A stretch of DNA of 64,000 nt, taken from the NCBI RefSeq assembly GCF_018614915.1, contig NZ_JAGGNU010000033.1, positions 1 to 64,000 on the forward strand, given 5' to 3'. Both the position numbers and the translations under genes were made by a program. The notes beneath the pieces are model-generated. The model searched no databases and was not told the origin of the DNA. It saw only the letters and a list, made by a program, of their open reading frames with translations. Positions 1 to 9,361 of the stretch are shown one piece after another (within the stretch, counting starts at the first letter, position 1; each line of letters opens with the position of its first letter). Source of the stretch: Variovorax paradoxus (GTDB lineage Bacteria > Pseudomonadota > Gammaproteobacteria > Burkholderiales > Burkholderiaceae_C).

Positions 1-24
1 TATTTACGTGTCACTGTACTAGGC

Positions 25-372
25 TTGGGAGCAACAGCCAACGGTGTGAAGACGATGCCGAATGCGGGAAAGGCGGCTCCCACGCGGTCGGCGAAGTACA
101 GCGACGGCCAAGGCAATTCATGGTCAGGCATGGGGAAGCGACCGTACTGGCTGCGTGACGCACTCGCTGCCGGCAGGACGCTCGAAGAATTCGCGACTGC
201 GGGCGTGTCTTCGAAACCGAAGAGCACGAAACTCAAGGCGTCGAAGAAGAAAGAGTCGAAGGTCGTCTATCGCGATCAGGCCGGCAATACCTGGTCGGGG
301 ATGGGCCCACGGCCACGTTGGTTGAAGGAAGCGTTGGATGCTGGGAAGACTCTTGACGAGATGACTGCCTGA
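25..372 (+). CDS. Tandem H-NS-type DNA-binding domain protein
   Basis: The product carries two copies of the H-NS C-terminal DNA-binding motif. The first reads GNSWSGMGKRPYWL (about residues 30-43) and the second GNTWSGMGPRPRWL (about 86-99). Each is followed by a short helix ending in a TLEEF or TLDEM type sequence, and a Lys-rich linker (KLKASKKKES) joins them. H-NS family proteins bind AT-rich DNA and silence transferred genes. Most have an N-terminal oligomerisation coiled coil and one such domain; the coiled coil is not visible here. The start is uncertain: TTG at 25, GTG at 46 and ATG at 55 are all in frame, and the frame stays open to base 1, so the gene could begin outside the window. 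The family is clear; the role of the doubled domain is not. Confidence 0.8.
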   Translation: MGATANGVKTMPNAGKAAPTRSAKYSDGQGNSWSGMGKRPYWLRDALAAGRTLEEFATAGVSSKPKSTKLKASKKKESKVVYRDQAGNTWSGMGPRPRWLKEALDAGKTLDEMTA

Positions 373-394
373 TTCAGGAAGGTCGCAAGCCTGC

Positions 395-763
395 CTACGC
401 CCCGACCTCGAAGAAGGCAAGCTTCCCAGCGCGCGGCAATGCCTTGAGCCTGAATTCCGCCCGCAATGCATCACCCTTGTTCGCATACTCGCGGGCTGCA
501 AGCACCCGCACCGGAGGACGCGCGCGTGTGAATTTGGCGCCCAGTCCGAAGACATGCTGAAAGAACCGCTGCTCCACGTCGAGCGCGATCCCCGCGTAGT
601 ACACGCCGCCCTCGCATTCCAGGAGGTAGAGCCAGTAGGGGGGCGTCGACGGGTCAGGCAGGGTTCGAGGCACGGTTCGATTGTGATTGGGCGTGCACGT
701 CCAGACGATCGCCCGGATTGAATCAGGTAAACCAGGCGTCGCGATCGGGCACGTGTTGGGCAT
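395..763 (-). CDS. GIY-YIG domain protein (UPF0213/YhbQ-like)
   Basis: Residues about 42-118 form a small GIY-YIG nuclease-like domain: YWLYLLEC, then GGVYYAGI in place of the name-giving tripeptides, GLGAKFTRARPP, and a final ALRAEFRLKAL containing the conserved Glu. The spacing matches the single-domain UPF0213/YhbQ family, whose members are about 80-100 residues. The 40 residues before the domain resemble nothing known, so the true start may be an internal GTG rather than the ATG at 763. The gene converges with the H-NS-like gene, 22 bases away. The cellular role of this family is not settled. Confidence 0.75.
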   Translation of the reverse strand: MPNTCPIATPGLPDSIRAIVWTCTPNHNRTVPRTLPDPSTPPYWLYLLECEGGVYYAGIALDVEQRFFQHVFGLGAKFTRARPPVRVLAAREYANKGDALRAEFRLKALPRAGKLAFFEVGA

Positions 764-1040
764 GCTTGCGCTTTACGGCATCGCAACGAAGTTGCAACCG
801 CCAGACGGCGACGAGCTCGCATCCTGACCTGTTCCAACTGCTGAGCGCGGGGACGTAAAGTCCGCTTCGGGCCTCTCTCGTCGGCCCTCAATCTCACAGC
901 CCGAATTTCGGCTTTGCAGCGGACGCGGTCGCTCGTCACGCGGGGGCCATAGTCTCAACTCGGCCATGACCGGTCATTCACCCCTGGCCGCTTACCGACG
1001 GTGCCTACGTCGCAAAGCGGACTGTTCACTGTTCGTGTCG
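764..1040. other. Intergenic stretch without a recognisable gene
   Basis: This 277-base stretch lies between the GIY-YIG gene start and the end of the cyclase/ATPase gene. Short open frames occur but none has coding character or a ribosome site. It contains fragments such as GTCCGCTTCGGGCC and CAGCGGACGCGG, a style of degenerate GTCCGCTT/AGCGGAC repeat often seen between genes in proteobacteria. No function can be assigned. Confidence 0.4.
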
Positions 1041-3800
1041 CTACGTCCGGGCCGGGAAGGCCATGGCGATCACTTCGTCCGCGCTGAGCCGGGAACCCTC
1101 GTTGCGAAGGCGTCCGAGCGCCTCGGTGTCGAGACCCGTCTTGATGATGGCGAGGGCGTCTTCGTAGCAGCGCTCTGGCACAGGGGGCAAGCGTTCGTGG
1201 TCGGACCCCAAGCAGTTGTCAATGTAGGCAATCGTCTTCGCTGCTTCGACGAACCGGCCCTGACGCGCGAGCAGCTGCGCGATCTGGCAAAACAACCCGG
1301 GAGTCGGACCTGTCGTGTGCGTGATCATGGTCGTCGCGGTCCTCAACGAGATCTCAGCCGCTTCGAGATTGCCGAGACCAACGAGCGCGATACTCCGCCA
1401 AGCGAGGATATATGCGCGGTTGTAGGTGCTTTCAATCACCGTTGACCCGCCAAGAAGATCGTCACATCGATGCAATGCGGACGCAAAGTCGCCCGCCGCT
1501 AGGTCGTAAAGTGGAAGCATGCTTTCACACGCGTCCCCGAAAAAGCTGTCCCCTCGACGATGGCTCTGCAGGACAGCGTTGACGAGTTTTCGTGCCTCCT
1601 CCGGCCTGCGCTCGATGAGGTATTCGCAGAATGCCTTGCAAAGGGCGATGAGAAATTGCAGCCACGACGGCCAAGCCGGATCAAGCAGCGCCTCCATCTC
1701 GGCCAGCGCTCTTTCCGCCGCAACACCGTCGGCGAGAAATGCGAATGAGGGCACGGTTGTTGCCAATGACCTGAACACCCAGAATCGATCGCCCAGGCTG
1801 CGAAACAACTCGGCGGCCCTGAGTCCCGCCTCGGCCTGACGCTTCGCGTCGGTCCACATTCGCAGATTTGCGACAACGAACCAGAAACGTGCCGCCAGTC
1901 GAGGCGGCGTCGCTTCGTCCACCCAGGGCTCGACGGCCCGGTACAAGCGCGCACCTTCGTCGTTGCAGCCCTGAGCATCCCAGAGCCTCTCGGTGGCAGC
2001 GGCGAGCGCCACGGCGATCTGACGATCGCCACCGTCTCCCATCACCCAGATTGCGGCCGCGCGGACGTTGTCCAGATCGGGCGCAATGCGGCGCATCCGC
2101 GCCAGCGTCTCCTCGAAGGGATCGTCACCGGTCAAGGTGTCGGCGATCGCCTGTGCATGGCGCCTGCGGATCGCTTCGAGCGACCCTGCCGCGGCCAGCC
2201 GCTCCAGCGCAAAAGCCCGGCTGCTCTCGAGCAGCCGATAGCGCTTTATCTCCCCAACCTCAACGAGGACCAGCGACTTGTCCACCAGGGAGGCCAGCTG
2301 ATCGAGCACCGCCCAGGTATCGATCGCCTCGTCGGCCGCCACGAGCTGTGCCGCCTCCAGCGAGAACGTGCCCATGAACACGCCGAGCCGATCGAACACC
2401 GTCTGCTCCGCTGCCGTCAGCAGCCCGTGGCTCCACTGCAGCGCCGCCCGCAGCGTCTGATGCCGCGGCAGCGCTGTGCGGCTGCCCGCCGCCAGCAGCT
2501 TCAACCGCTCGTCCAGCCGCTGACGCACCCCGCGCACCCCCAGCAGCGACACCCGCGCCGCGGCCAGCTCGATCGCGAGTGCCATCCCATCGAGCCGCCG
2601 GCAGATCTCGACCACGTCGTCCACGTTCCCGGAGTCCACGGCGAAGCTTAAATCGACGGCCTGGGCGCGCGCGACAAACAGCTGCACCGCGCCGTAGCTG
2701 AGCGCTGCACTCGCGTCAGCGCTCGGGGGCACCGCCAGGGCATTGAGCCGACTGATCTGCTCTTGAGCAATGTGCAGCGGTTCCTGGCTCGTGACGAGCA
2801 GCCGCACGCCCGGGGCGCCCGCCACGATCTGCGCGGCCAGTTCGGCAACCGCTTCAAGCAGGTGCTCACAGTTGTCCAGCAGCAGCAGCAGCCGCTGGTC
2901 CCTGAGCACCTGCACCAGGGACGCGAGCGCGGTCTCCTTCACCGCCATGGGGTGCCCGAGCACCCGCGCCACCGTGGGCACCACCAACTGCGCATTTGCC
3001 AGCGGAGCCAGTTCCACAAGCCAGGCGCCGTCGGCATAGCTGCCGCGCACGGTGTGGGCCACCGCCTGCGCCGCCCGGGTCTTGCCGATACCTCCAGGGC
3101 CCACCACGCTCACCACGCGATGAAGCTCCAACAGCCGGGCCAGCGCCGCGACGTCCTCCGCGCGTCCATACAACGGTGGCAGCTGCGCCGGCAGATTGCC
3201 CAAGGCCGGGGCCGATGTGGTTGCCGAGTGAGGCGCTTCCCTCGCTGTTCCTGAGTCCGGCGCCACCGCCCCTTCGATGGGGAGTCCAAACGCATGCAGC
3301 GGCTGCCCGATGTTGCGCACCGCATGCTGGCCCTGGTCCACGAAGCGATGAGCGGTCGGCTCGCCCAGCGTGTTGCGCACCGAGTCCGATACCGAGATGC
3401 CGCCCTCGAGCGCCAGCGCCTGCAGGCGCGCTGCGACGTTCACCCCGTGGCCGTAGACCGAGCCGTCGGGCTTCTCGATGACGTCGCCCAGGTGGATGCC
3501 GATGCGAAAGCGCAGATGTGCAGCCTCGGGTTGGCCAGTGCCCGCGTGCGCAAGCTGTCGCTGTATGGCCGCGGCCGCATCCACTGCACCGGCGACTGTC
3601 TCGAACACCGCCAGCACCGAGTCGCCTGCCGTGTCGACGATGCGCCCGCCATGTTCGGCGACGCGCTTGCGAAAGACCTGGCGGGCCGCATCGAGCTCGG
3701 CCACCGTGGCGAGCTCGTCCTGCGCCATCCGGCGCGAATACCCCGACGCGTCGGCGCAGAGAATCGCCATCAACCGATGCCGCAAGCCCGAATCGTTCAC
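1041..3800 (-). CDS. Class III adenylate cyclase fused to NB-ARC-like ATPase regulator
   Basis: From the N-terminus: a class III nucleotide cyclase domain (about residues 8-185) with ILCADASGYS and AGDSVLAVF holding both metal-binding Asp residues and GVNVAARLQ; a P-loop ATPase with Walker A GPGGIGKT and Walker B LLLLLDNCEHLL; a winged-helix-like region (LLTAAEQTVFDRLGVF); and a helical TPR-like C-terminal half. This is the layout of cyclase/ATPase regulators related to large signal-transducing ATPases. The product would make cAMP or cGMP in the cytosol under control of the ATPase/TPR part, whose signal is unknown. I chose GTG at 3800 (VNDSGLRHRL) with a G-rich stretch just upstream; the frame runs on to 3914, but that extension has no domain character. 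Length from this start is 919 residues. A second protein of similar layout lies at 52273-55428. Confidence 0.8.
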   Translation of the reverse strand: MNDSGLRHRLMAILCADASGYSRRMAQDELATVAELDAARQVFRKRVAEHGGRIVDTAGDSVLAVFETVAGAVDAAAAIQRQLAHAGTGQPEAAHLRFRIGIHLGDVIEKPDGSVYGHGVNVAARLQALALEGGISVSDSVRNTLGEPTAHRFVDQGQHAVRNIGQPLHAFGLPIEGAVAPDSGTAREAPHSATTSAPALGNLPAQLPPLYGRAEDVAALARLLELHRVVSVVGPGGIGKTRAAQAVAHTVRGSYADGAWLVELAPLANAQLVVPTVARVLGHPMAVKETALASLVQVLRDQRLLLLLDNCEHLLEAVAELAAQIVAGAPGVRLLVTSQEPLHIAQEQISRLNALAVPPSADASAALSYGAVQLFVARAQAVDLSFAVDSGNVDDVVEICRRLDGMALAIELAAARVSLLGVRGVRQRLDERLKLLAAGSRTALPRHQTLRAALQWSHGLLTAAEQTVFDRLGVFMGTFSLEAAQLVAADEAIDTWAVLDQLASLVDKSLVLVEVGEIKRYRLLESSRAFALERLAAAGSLEAIRRRHAQAIADTLTGDDPFEETLARMRRIAPDLDNVRAAAIWVMGDGGDRQIAVALAAATERLWDAQGCNDEGARLYRAVEPWVDEATPPRLAARFWFVVANLRMWTDAKRQAEAGLRAAELFRSLGDRFWVFRSLATTVPSFAFLADGVAAERALAEMEALLDPAWPSWLQFLIALCKAFCEYLIERRPEEARKLVNAVLQSHRRGDSFFGDACESMLPLYDLAAGDFASALHRCDDLLGGSTVIESTYNRAYILAWRSIALVGLGNLEAAEISLRTATTMITHTTGPTPGLFCQIAQLLARQGRFVEAAKTIAYIDNCLGSDHERLPPVPERCYEDALAIIKTGLDTEALGRLRNEGSRLSADEVIAMAFPART

Positions 3801-4556
3801 GAGGCACCCCCCGCCCGTATGCGGAGCAGCATCGTAGTCCTCGCATGGGGCCGTGTCACCCCTGCAGCGCGCGCCGCCCGCCCGGCCGCGCCAGGCTGGC
3901 AACGAGGCCGGCACGCACCGCGCCGGGTTTAGCCACCGTCACAACGGGTGTCGTGGGACTGGCGGTCATCACGGCGCGCGCCGCCGGACCGGCTCGCCAC
4001 GACGACAAGATCAACAGCAAGGCGTGTGGATTCGGCCAGCCACGGCCCTACATCGGTGGCTCGCGCGAACCGGAAGATGACACGACATTGAGGGACCGCT
4101 TTCTGGCAGCGAATTCGTCGCCTCGGTTGACCGGATTGGGCGCGAAGCCGGTGCTCATTCTGGTTAGCAGAATGACTCAGGCCGGCCAAATCCGGCCGGT
4201 CGATGTCGGTGCAGATAGCGGCTGCTCGTCGCCGCTCTCGACCCATTGCGGTCACCGGGCCTTACCCAAAGCGGCCGCTTAAGCTCAAGGGCCGGAACGG
4301 GTCCCTTCGGACCTTCGGGCGCGGAGAAAGCGCGCATTGAGGGCGAATGGTCGCGCCGTGCTTTTTGCTGTCGGCTAGCGTTCAACGAAGCAAGCCGTCG
4401 TTGACTTCGGCGTCGTTCACACGTGATCACTAGACCGCGCCACAAGCGGCCGTTGACGCTGCAGGCGCGAGCCAGCATGCAGATCCGATGGCCGCACCGC
4501 GCCAGCGCCCCAGATACGAGCGGCGCGACGAACCCAATCGCGTTTCCAGGCTGAGC
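3801..4556. other. Intergenic region, about 750 bases, no supported gene
   Basis: I see no open frame here with family resemblance or a convincing ribosome site. At 4089-4107 there is GAGGGACCGCTTTCTGGCA, which closely resembles GAAGGACCGCTACCTGGCA in the other gene-poor stretch near 11302-11320. This suggests both belong to a degenerate dispersed intergenic repeat. A local inverted motif GGGTCCCTTCGGACC lies near 4299-4315. The region probably carries the promoter of the cyclase/ATPase gene on its left side. Confidence 0.45.
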
Positions 4557-5564
4557 CTAGCCCAGCCACCCCTTGATGCGACCCGCCAGCGCATCGCGGC
4601 TGATGCCATATCGGTCGTGCAACGTTGGAAGCGCACCGGCGTCGAGATACGCGTCGGGCAGTCCGGCGAGCTGGAAACCAGCCGGCTGCACGCGATGGCG
4701 CAGCAGCGCGCTCGCCACCGCTTCACCCAGTCCACCGATCACCGAGTGGTTTTCCGCGACGACGACGAGCCGATGCTTGTACTTCACGGCCTCGACGATC
4801 GCGGCCTCGTCGAGCGGCTTGATCGTTGGGCAGTGCATCACCGCCACGCCGATGTTGTCGGCCTCCAGCGCCTGCGCCACTTCCAGGGCGCGCATCGTCA
4901 TGAACCCGCTTGAGATCACGAGCACCTCGTGGCCCTCGCGCAGGACCTTGGCCTTGCCGAGTTCGAATTTGTAGTCGTACTCCTCAAGCACCAGCGGCAC
5001 ATTGCCGCGCGAGATCCGCATGTAGACCGGCCCCTTGTGTACAGCGATCTGGGGCACTGCCTGCTCCAGCTCCAGCGCGTCGCAGGGGTCAACGATAGTC
5101 AACCCCGGAATGCCGCGCATCATCGCGATGTCTTCCGTCGCCTGGTGGCTCGGCCCGTAGCCAGTGGTCAGGCCGGGTAATGCGCAGCAGATCTTGACAT
5201 TCAGATTCTCCTCGGCGATCACCTGGTGGATGAAGTCATAAGCGCGGCGCGTGCCGAACACCGCGTAGGTTGTCGCGAACGGGACCATGCCTTCCTTGGC
5301 CATGCCACCGGCTGCAGCCATCAGCAGTTGCTCGGCCATCCCCATCTGATAGAAGCGGTCGGGGTAGGCCTGCGCGAAGAGGTGCAAGTCGGTGTACTTG
5401 GCGAGATCGGCCGTGAGACCGACAACCTCAGGATGACTAGCTGCGTACTCGACCAGGGCCTTGCCGAACGGCGCGGCCTTGACCCGCTGGCCCTCGGACG
5501 CGATCGAGGCGATCATTGCAGACGTCGTGAGGCGCGGCTTCTTCACTTCGGCGGTGGCGTTCAT
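4557..5564 (-). CDS. Transketolase C-terminal (beta) subunit
   Basis: This 335-residue protein is the pyrimidine-binding plus C-terminal half of a split transketolase. The catalytic Glu is in GMAEQ (Glu78), followed by a long Pyr domain (YGPSHQATEDIAMMRGIPG) and the transketolase C-terminal domain (LVISSGFMT, AENHSVIGGLG). It would pair with the product of the upstream gene to form one ThDP-dependent enzyme that moves two-carbon ketol units. The genes overlap by ATGA (5564-5561), which indicates translational coupling. It is the last gene of a leftward operon with an SDR and a TRAP transporter. No sugar kinase or isomerase is present, so the physiological substrate is open. Confidence 0.9.
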   Translation of the reverse strand: MNATAEVKKPRLTTSAMIASIASEGQRVKAAPFGKALVEYAASHPEVVGLTADLAKYTDLHLFAQAYPDRFYQMGMAEQLLMAAAGGMAKEGMVPFATTYAVFGTRRAYDFIHQVIAEENLNVKICCALPGLTTGYGPSHQATEDIAMMRGIPGLTIVDPCDALELEQAVPQIAVHKGPVYMRISRGNVPLVLEEYDYKFELGKAKVLREGHEVLVISSGFMTMRALEVAQALEADNIGVAVMHCPTIKPLDEAAIVEAVKYKHRLVVVAENHSVIGGLGEAVASALLRHRVQPAGFQLAGLPDAYLDAGALPTLHDRYGISRDALAGRIKGWLG

Positions 5565-6427
5565 GCTGGGGCTCCTTCGGGCTGTACGTAGGGCTGAGAC
5601 TGGTCGAGGTGCGCGATCGCCTCCTGCCACTCCGGTGGATCGACGCGGATGAAGTGATTTTTCTCGCGCTGCTCGAGGAAGGGCACGCCCTTGCCCATCA
5701 GCGTGTCGAACAGGATCACGCGAGGCTTGGCGTCGCTCAGCGCGCGGGCGGCGTCGAAGGCCTCGACGACCGCCGTCAGGTCGTTGCCATTCATGCGTTG
5801 CACATGCCAGCCAAAGGCGGCCCACTTGTCGGCCAGCGGCTCGAAGCCCATGACCTTGCCCGAAGGCCCGTCGGCCTGCTGGTTGTTGATGTCCACTAAG
5901 CAGATCAGGTTGCCCAGACCATGGTGGGCGGCGCCCATCGCCGCTTCCCAGGTGGAGCCCTCGTCGAGCTCGCCGTCGGACATCGAGTTGTAGACGAAGG
6001 CCGGGTTCTTCTTCTGCAACAGCGCGAGCGCCATGCCGACCGCGATTGGCAGGCCATGGCCCAGCGAGCCGCCCGAGATCTCCATGCCCGGCGTGTACGT
6101 CGCCATGCCGGACATCGGCAGGCGGCTGTCATCGCTGCCGTAAGTCTCAAGCTCGCTCTCGGGGATGATGCCGACCTCGATCAGCGCGGCGTAAGCCGCA
6201 ATCGCGTAATGGCCGTGCGACAACAGGAAGCGATCACGTCTTTCCCATTCAGGCTCATCGGGGCGCAGCTTCATCGCGTGGCAGTACGCTACGGCGAGCA
6301 CATCGGCCCAGCCTAGGGCCTGGCCAATGTAGCCTTGGCCCTGGACCTCTCCCATACGCAGCGCATAGCGTCGAATTCGGTAGGCTCGTTGCGCGAGGGA
6401 GGCGAGCGCGGTGTTCGATGTAGTCAT
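5561..6427 (-). CDS. Transketolase N-terminal (alpha) subunit
   Basis: This 288-residue protein is the ThDP pyrophosphate-binding half of a split transketolase. The ThDP/Mg motif runs from DGELDEGSTW (about residue 151) to DINNQQ (about 179-184), and GGSLGHGLPIAVGMA (119-133) is a conserved active-site loop. HGH at 71-73 fits the substrate-channel histidines of the family. The ATG at 6427 follows an AAGGAAA-type ribosome site, and the stop overlaps the start of the C-terminal subunit gene. Split transketolases of this size are common in catabolic operons, including the apulose and sulfoquinovose sulfo-transketolase pathways. Neither pathway is otherwise visible here. Confidence 0.9.
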   Translation of the reverse strand: MTTSNTALASLAQRAYRIRRYALRMGEVQGQGYIGQALGWADVLAVAYCHAMKLRPDEPEWERRDRFLLSHGHYAIAAYAALIEVGIIPESELETYGSDDSRLPMSGMATYTPGMEISGGSLGHGLPIAVGMALALLQKKNPAFVYNSMSDGELDEGSTWEAAMGAAHHGLGNLICLVDINNQQADGPSGKVMGFEPLADKWAAFGWHVQRMNGNDLTAVVEAFDAARALSDAKPRVILFDTLMGKGVPFLEQREKNHFIRVDPPEWQEAIAHLDQSQPYVQPEGAPA

Positions 6428-6462
6428 CGGATTTCCTTGATTGAGAGTGCGGTAAAAGGGGG

Positions 6463-7722
6463 TCACTTCAGGATGCTTGCAGGCACGTAGGACACCAGCG
6501 CCAGCACGGAAAATGCGACCAGGTAGAACGGGCCCAGTTCGCGTACGGTCTGGCCCACCTTCACCTTGGCGAGCGCGCTTGTGATGAACAGCGTCGTGCC
6601 AACCGGCGGCGTGTACAGGCCGATGGCGAGGTTGACAACCATCATGACCCCGAGCTGGGTCATGTCCATGCCGATGCTCTGCGCCATCGGCACGAACACT
6701 GGAGTCAGTAGCAGCACGGCGGCGGGCAGGTCGATGAACATGCCGAGGAACAGCATCAGCAGGTTCATCAGCAGGATCACCAGCCACTTGGCGTGGACGT
6801 TGGCCTGCACCCACTGCGCCATGCCCTGCGGCATCTGGTCGAAGGTGAGCAGCCAGCCGATTGCGGCCGAGGCCATGATCACCAGCAGCACCACCCCGGT
6901 GGCCAGACCGGCGTGCACGATGGCGTCGTTCAGGCGCTTCCAGCCCAGGTCGCGGTAGATCAGTGCCGACACCACCCCCGCATAGAGCGTGGACAGCACT
7001 GCCACCTCGGTGGGCGTGGCGATGCCGAAGCGAAGGAAGATGATGATGAGCACCGGCAGCACGATGGCCGGCAGCGCGTAGGCCAGGTGTTTGCGGAAGG
7101 CCGGGCCGTCGAACGGCGTGGTATCGCGCGGGAAGTTGCGGCGGCGGCCAACCCACCAGCAACCAGCCATGAAGCCGCCGCACATCAGCAGGCCCGGCAG
7201 TACGCCGGCGACGAACAGCGCTGCGATCGACGCGTTGGAGCTCAGCGCAAACAAGATCATCGGGATCGACGGCGGAATCAGGATGTCGATCGTCGCCGCC
7301 GACGCCAGCGTGGCTGCCGAGAAGGCTGCCGGATAGCCCAGGCGCTTGTGCCAGGGGATCAGCAGCGACCCGATCGCCGATGCGTCGGCCACGGCCGAGC
7401 CCGAGACGCCGCCGAACAGCGTGGAAGACAGCACGCCCACCTGCGCCGGGCCGCCGTGGAAACGGCCAATCAGCGTGGACAGCACGCCGACCAGCGCCTC
7501 CCCGAGCTTGCCGCCCATCATGAGCGTCCCGGTGAGCATGAAGAAGGGAATGGCGATCAGCGGGAAGCTTTGCACCTGGGCCACCATCTGCTGGACTAGC
7601 AGGTCGAGCGGCACCTTGTCGGAGACGGCCGCCGCGGACATGGCCGCCACCAGCAAGGCGTGGGCAATGGGCATCGCGATCACGGCCGCAGCCATGAAGA
7701 CGATGAGAATGAGTGCACTCAT
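6463..7722 (-). CDS. dctM: TRAP transporter large permease, DctM type
   Basis: This 419-residue, very hydrophobic protein has the DctM signature GGVSGSAVADASAIGS near residue 107 and the repeated helical layout of TRAP large permeases (about 12 membrane segments). With DctQ and DctP it would form a sodium- or proton-driven importer for an organic acid or related solute. It lies 21 bases after the DctQ gene and 35 bases before the transketolase N-subunit gene, so import and metabolism are probably co-transcribed. The sequence does not reveal the substrate. Confidence 0.92.
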   Translation of the reverse strand: MSALILIVFMAAAVIAMPIAHALLVAAMSAAAVSDKVPLDLLVQQMVAQVQSFPLIAIPFFMLTGTLMMGGKLGEALVGVLSTLIGRFHGGPAQVGVLSSTLFGGVSGSAVADASAIGSLLIPWHKRLGYPAAFSAATLASAATIDILIPPSIPMILFALSSNASIAALFVAGVLPGLLMCGGFMAGCWWVGRRRNFPRDTTPFDGPAFRKHLAYALPAIVLPVLIIIFLRFGIATPTEVAVLSTLYAGVVSALIYRDLGWKRLNDAIVHAGLATGVVLLVIMASAAIGWLLTFDQMPQGMAQWVQANVHAKWLVILLMNLLMLFLGMFIDLPAAVLLLTPVFVPMAQSIGMDMTQLGVMMVVNLAIGLYTPPVGTTLFITSALAKVKVGQTVRELGPFYLVAFSVLALVSYVPASILK

Positions 7723-7743
7723 GGGTGTTCCTTCCAGCTTGGA

Positions 7744-8271
7744 TTACCAATGGGCCGCAGGCACCTGCGGTTCAGCGTCGGCATTGACGGCCGGCGGGGC
7801 GAACCAGGCTCGCCAGGCCGACTGCAGGGCCAGTACGGACAGCAGCGCCATGCCGAGCATCACGCACGCATAGGTGATCGACCCGGGCAGCTGCAGGATC
7901 GGCGACTTCTCGTCGTGCACCACCTCCAGCATGCGCAGGGTCTGCACTGCGAGCGTGGCGTACAGCCCGGTCACGACGAGCCAGCTGAAGGTCGAGACGA
8001 AGCGCTTGGCCGCCGCCGGCAGCGCTTCCATCAAGAAGGTGGTGGCGATATGCGCACCCTGCAGCGCAGCCAGCACGACGCCGGCCATCACCAGCCAGGG
8101 GAATAGCAGCTCCGGCACTTCGTTTCCCCACTGCAGGCTGGTTCCCGTGGCGTACCGCAGAACGGTGTTCGCGCACAGGATGACGAAGATCACCAGAGTG
8201 GAAAGCCAGAGCACGCCGCGGCAAGCGCTGCCAATGGCACGCTCGATCGCGTTGGGTTCGGATGCAGTCAC
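7744..8271 (-). CDS. dctQ: TRAP transporter small permease, DctQ type
   Basis: This is a four-helix membrane protein of 175 residues. Hydrophobic segments lie near residues 20-40, 55-75, 95-115 and 135-155, and the conserved LQWGNEVPELLFPW patch fits DctQ proteins. I chose the GTG at 8271 because AAAGGAAA sits seven bases upstream; the frame is open further upstream to 8352, but that extension would run into the 3' end of dctP. It sits between dctP (58 bases) and dctM (21 bases) in the same operon. Confidence 0.88.
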   Translation of the reverse strand: MTASEPNAIERAIGSACRGVLWLSTLVIFVILCANTVLRYATGTSLQWGNEVPELLFPWLVMAGVVLAALQGAHIATTFLMEALPAAAKRFVSTFSWLVVTGLYATLAVQTLRMLEVVHDEKSPILQLPGSITYACVMLGMALLSVLALQSAWRAWFAPPAVNADAEPQVPAAHW

Positions 8272-8329
8272 GGTTGTTTCCTTTCGATCAGGCGGCGTGC
8301 CGGGTGATGGCCGGCTCGCCACGGGCGAG

Positions 8330-9319
8330 TCATCCAGCGCGGGCGGCCGCAATGACCTTCTTCACGTACGGGCCGATCGGCCCGGCCATCCACTTGGCGT
8401 CGACCTCGGCGGTAGCTTTCGCGAAGCCCGCCTTGTCCGGCGTGTTGACCTGCACGCCCTTGGACTTCAGGTCGGCCAACAGCTTGTCGTCAGCCTCCTT
8501 GGACAGCTTGCGCTGCAGTGCCGTCGCTTCTGTTGCGGCCTCCTGCACAGCCTTTTTGTCGACCTCAGACAGCTTGTCCCAGCTTCGCTTGCTCATCACG
8601 AACGGCGTCATCTGGAACTGGTGGTTGGTCAGCGCCAGGTACTTCTGCACCTCGTACAGCTTGCTGGCGTGGAAGTTGACCAGCGGGTTCTCCTGGCCAT
8701 CGACCACGCCCTGCTGCAATGCCACGTACAGCTCGGCGAACTTGACTTGCTGCGACTCCGCGCCCAGCGCCTTCATGATGTCGACCAGCGTCGCGTCAGG
8801 CGGCACACGCATCTTCAGGCCCTTCATGTCCTCGACCTTGACGATTGGGCGCTTGCTGTTGCTCATTTGGCGGATGCCGTTGTCCCAGGCGCCGAGCAGC
8901 ACCATGCCTTTCTCGGCCGACTTGTCGGCGAGTTCCTTGCCCAAGGGGCCGTCGAGCAGCTTGAAGGCCGCCGCCGCGTTGGCGAACATGAAGGGCATGC
9001 CGAAGGCCGCGTATTCGGGCACGGCGTTGGCCACGGCACCCTGTGAGTTGGCCGACAGGTCGAGTGCGCCGGTGCGCAGCGCTGTCACCATGGCCGAGTC
9101 ATCGCCCAGTTGCGCTGAAGGGGCCACCTGCACCTCGATGCGCCCCCCGCTCTTGGCCTTGAGCACCTCGGCGAACTTGACCGAGGCCTCATGGCGCGGG
9201 TTGCCCGGTGCGGCTCCGTGGCCGAGCGTCAGTTTGATAGCCTGCGCTTGGGCAGCCATCGGGACCAGTGCGGCGGCCGCAGTGGCCAGCAGGCTGTAAA
9301 TGAAAGTCTTGCGTTGCAT
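8330..9319 (-). CDS. dctP: TRAP transporter solute-binding protein, DctP type
   Basis: This 329-residue periplasmic receptor starts with a signal peptide (MQRKTFIYSLLATAAAALVP, cleavage probably after AAQA near residue 24). DctP-family features follow: LGHGAAPGNPRHEASVKFAE, the MRVPPDATLVDIMKALGA region with the Arg that normally contacts a substrate carboxylate, and QGVVDGQENPL. The ATG at 9319 has AGGAGACAA upstream; an in-frame ATG at 9346 lacks this. It is the second gene of the operon. The conserved Arg suggests a carboxylate-bearing ligand, but this is an inference. Confidence 0.92.
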   Translation of the reverse strand: MQRKTFIYSLLATAAAALVPMAAQAQAIKLTLGHGAAPGNPRHEASVKFAEVLKAKSGGRIEVQVAPSAQLGDDSAMVTALRTGALDLSANSQGAVANAVPEYAAFGMPFMFANAAAAFKLLDGPLGKELADKSAEKGMVLLGAWDNGIRQMSNSKRPIVKVEDMKGLKMRVPPDATLVDIMKALGAESQQVKFAELYVALQQGVVDGQENPLVNFHASKLYEVQKYLALTNHQFQMTPFVMSKRSWDKLSEVDKKAVQEAATEATALQRKLSKEADDKLLADLKSKGVQVNTPDKAGFAKATAEVDAKWMAGPIGPYVKKVIAAARAG

Positions 9320-9361
9320 GATGGTTTGTCTCCTTGGGGTTGGCACTCGTCGTTGCGCGGA

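Noticed and set aside
3929..4255. 108-residue minus-strand frame upstream of the cyclase gene
   Set aside because: It has no family resemblance, no ribosome site, and a composition typical of degenerate intergenic repeats.
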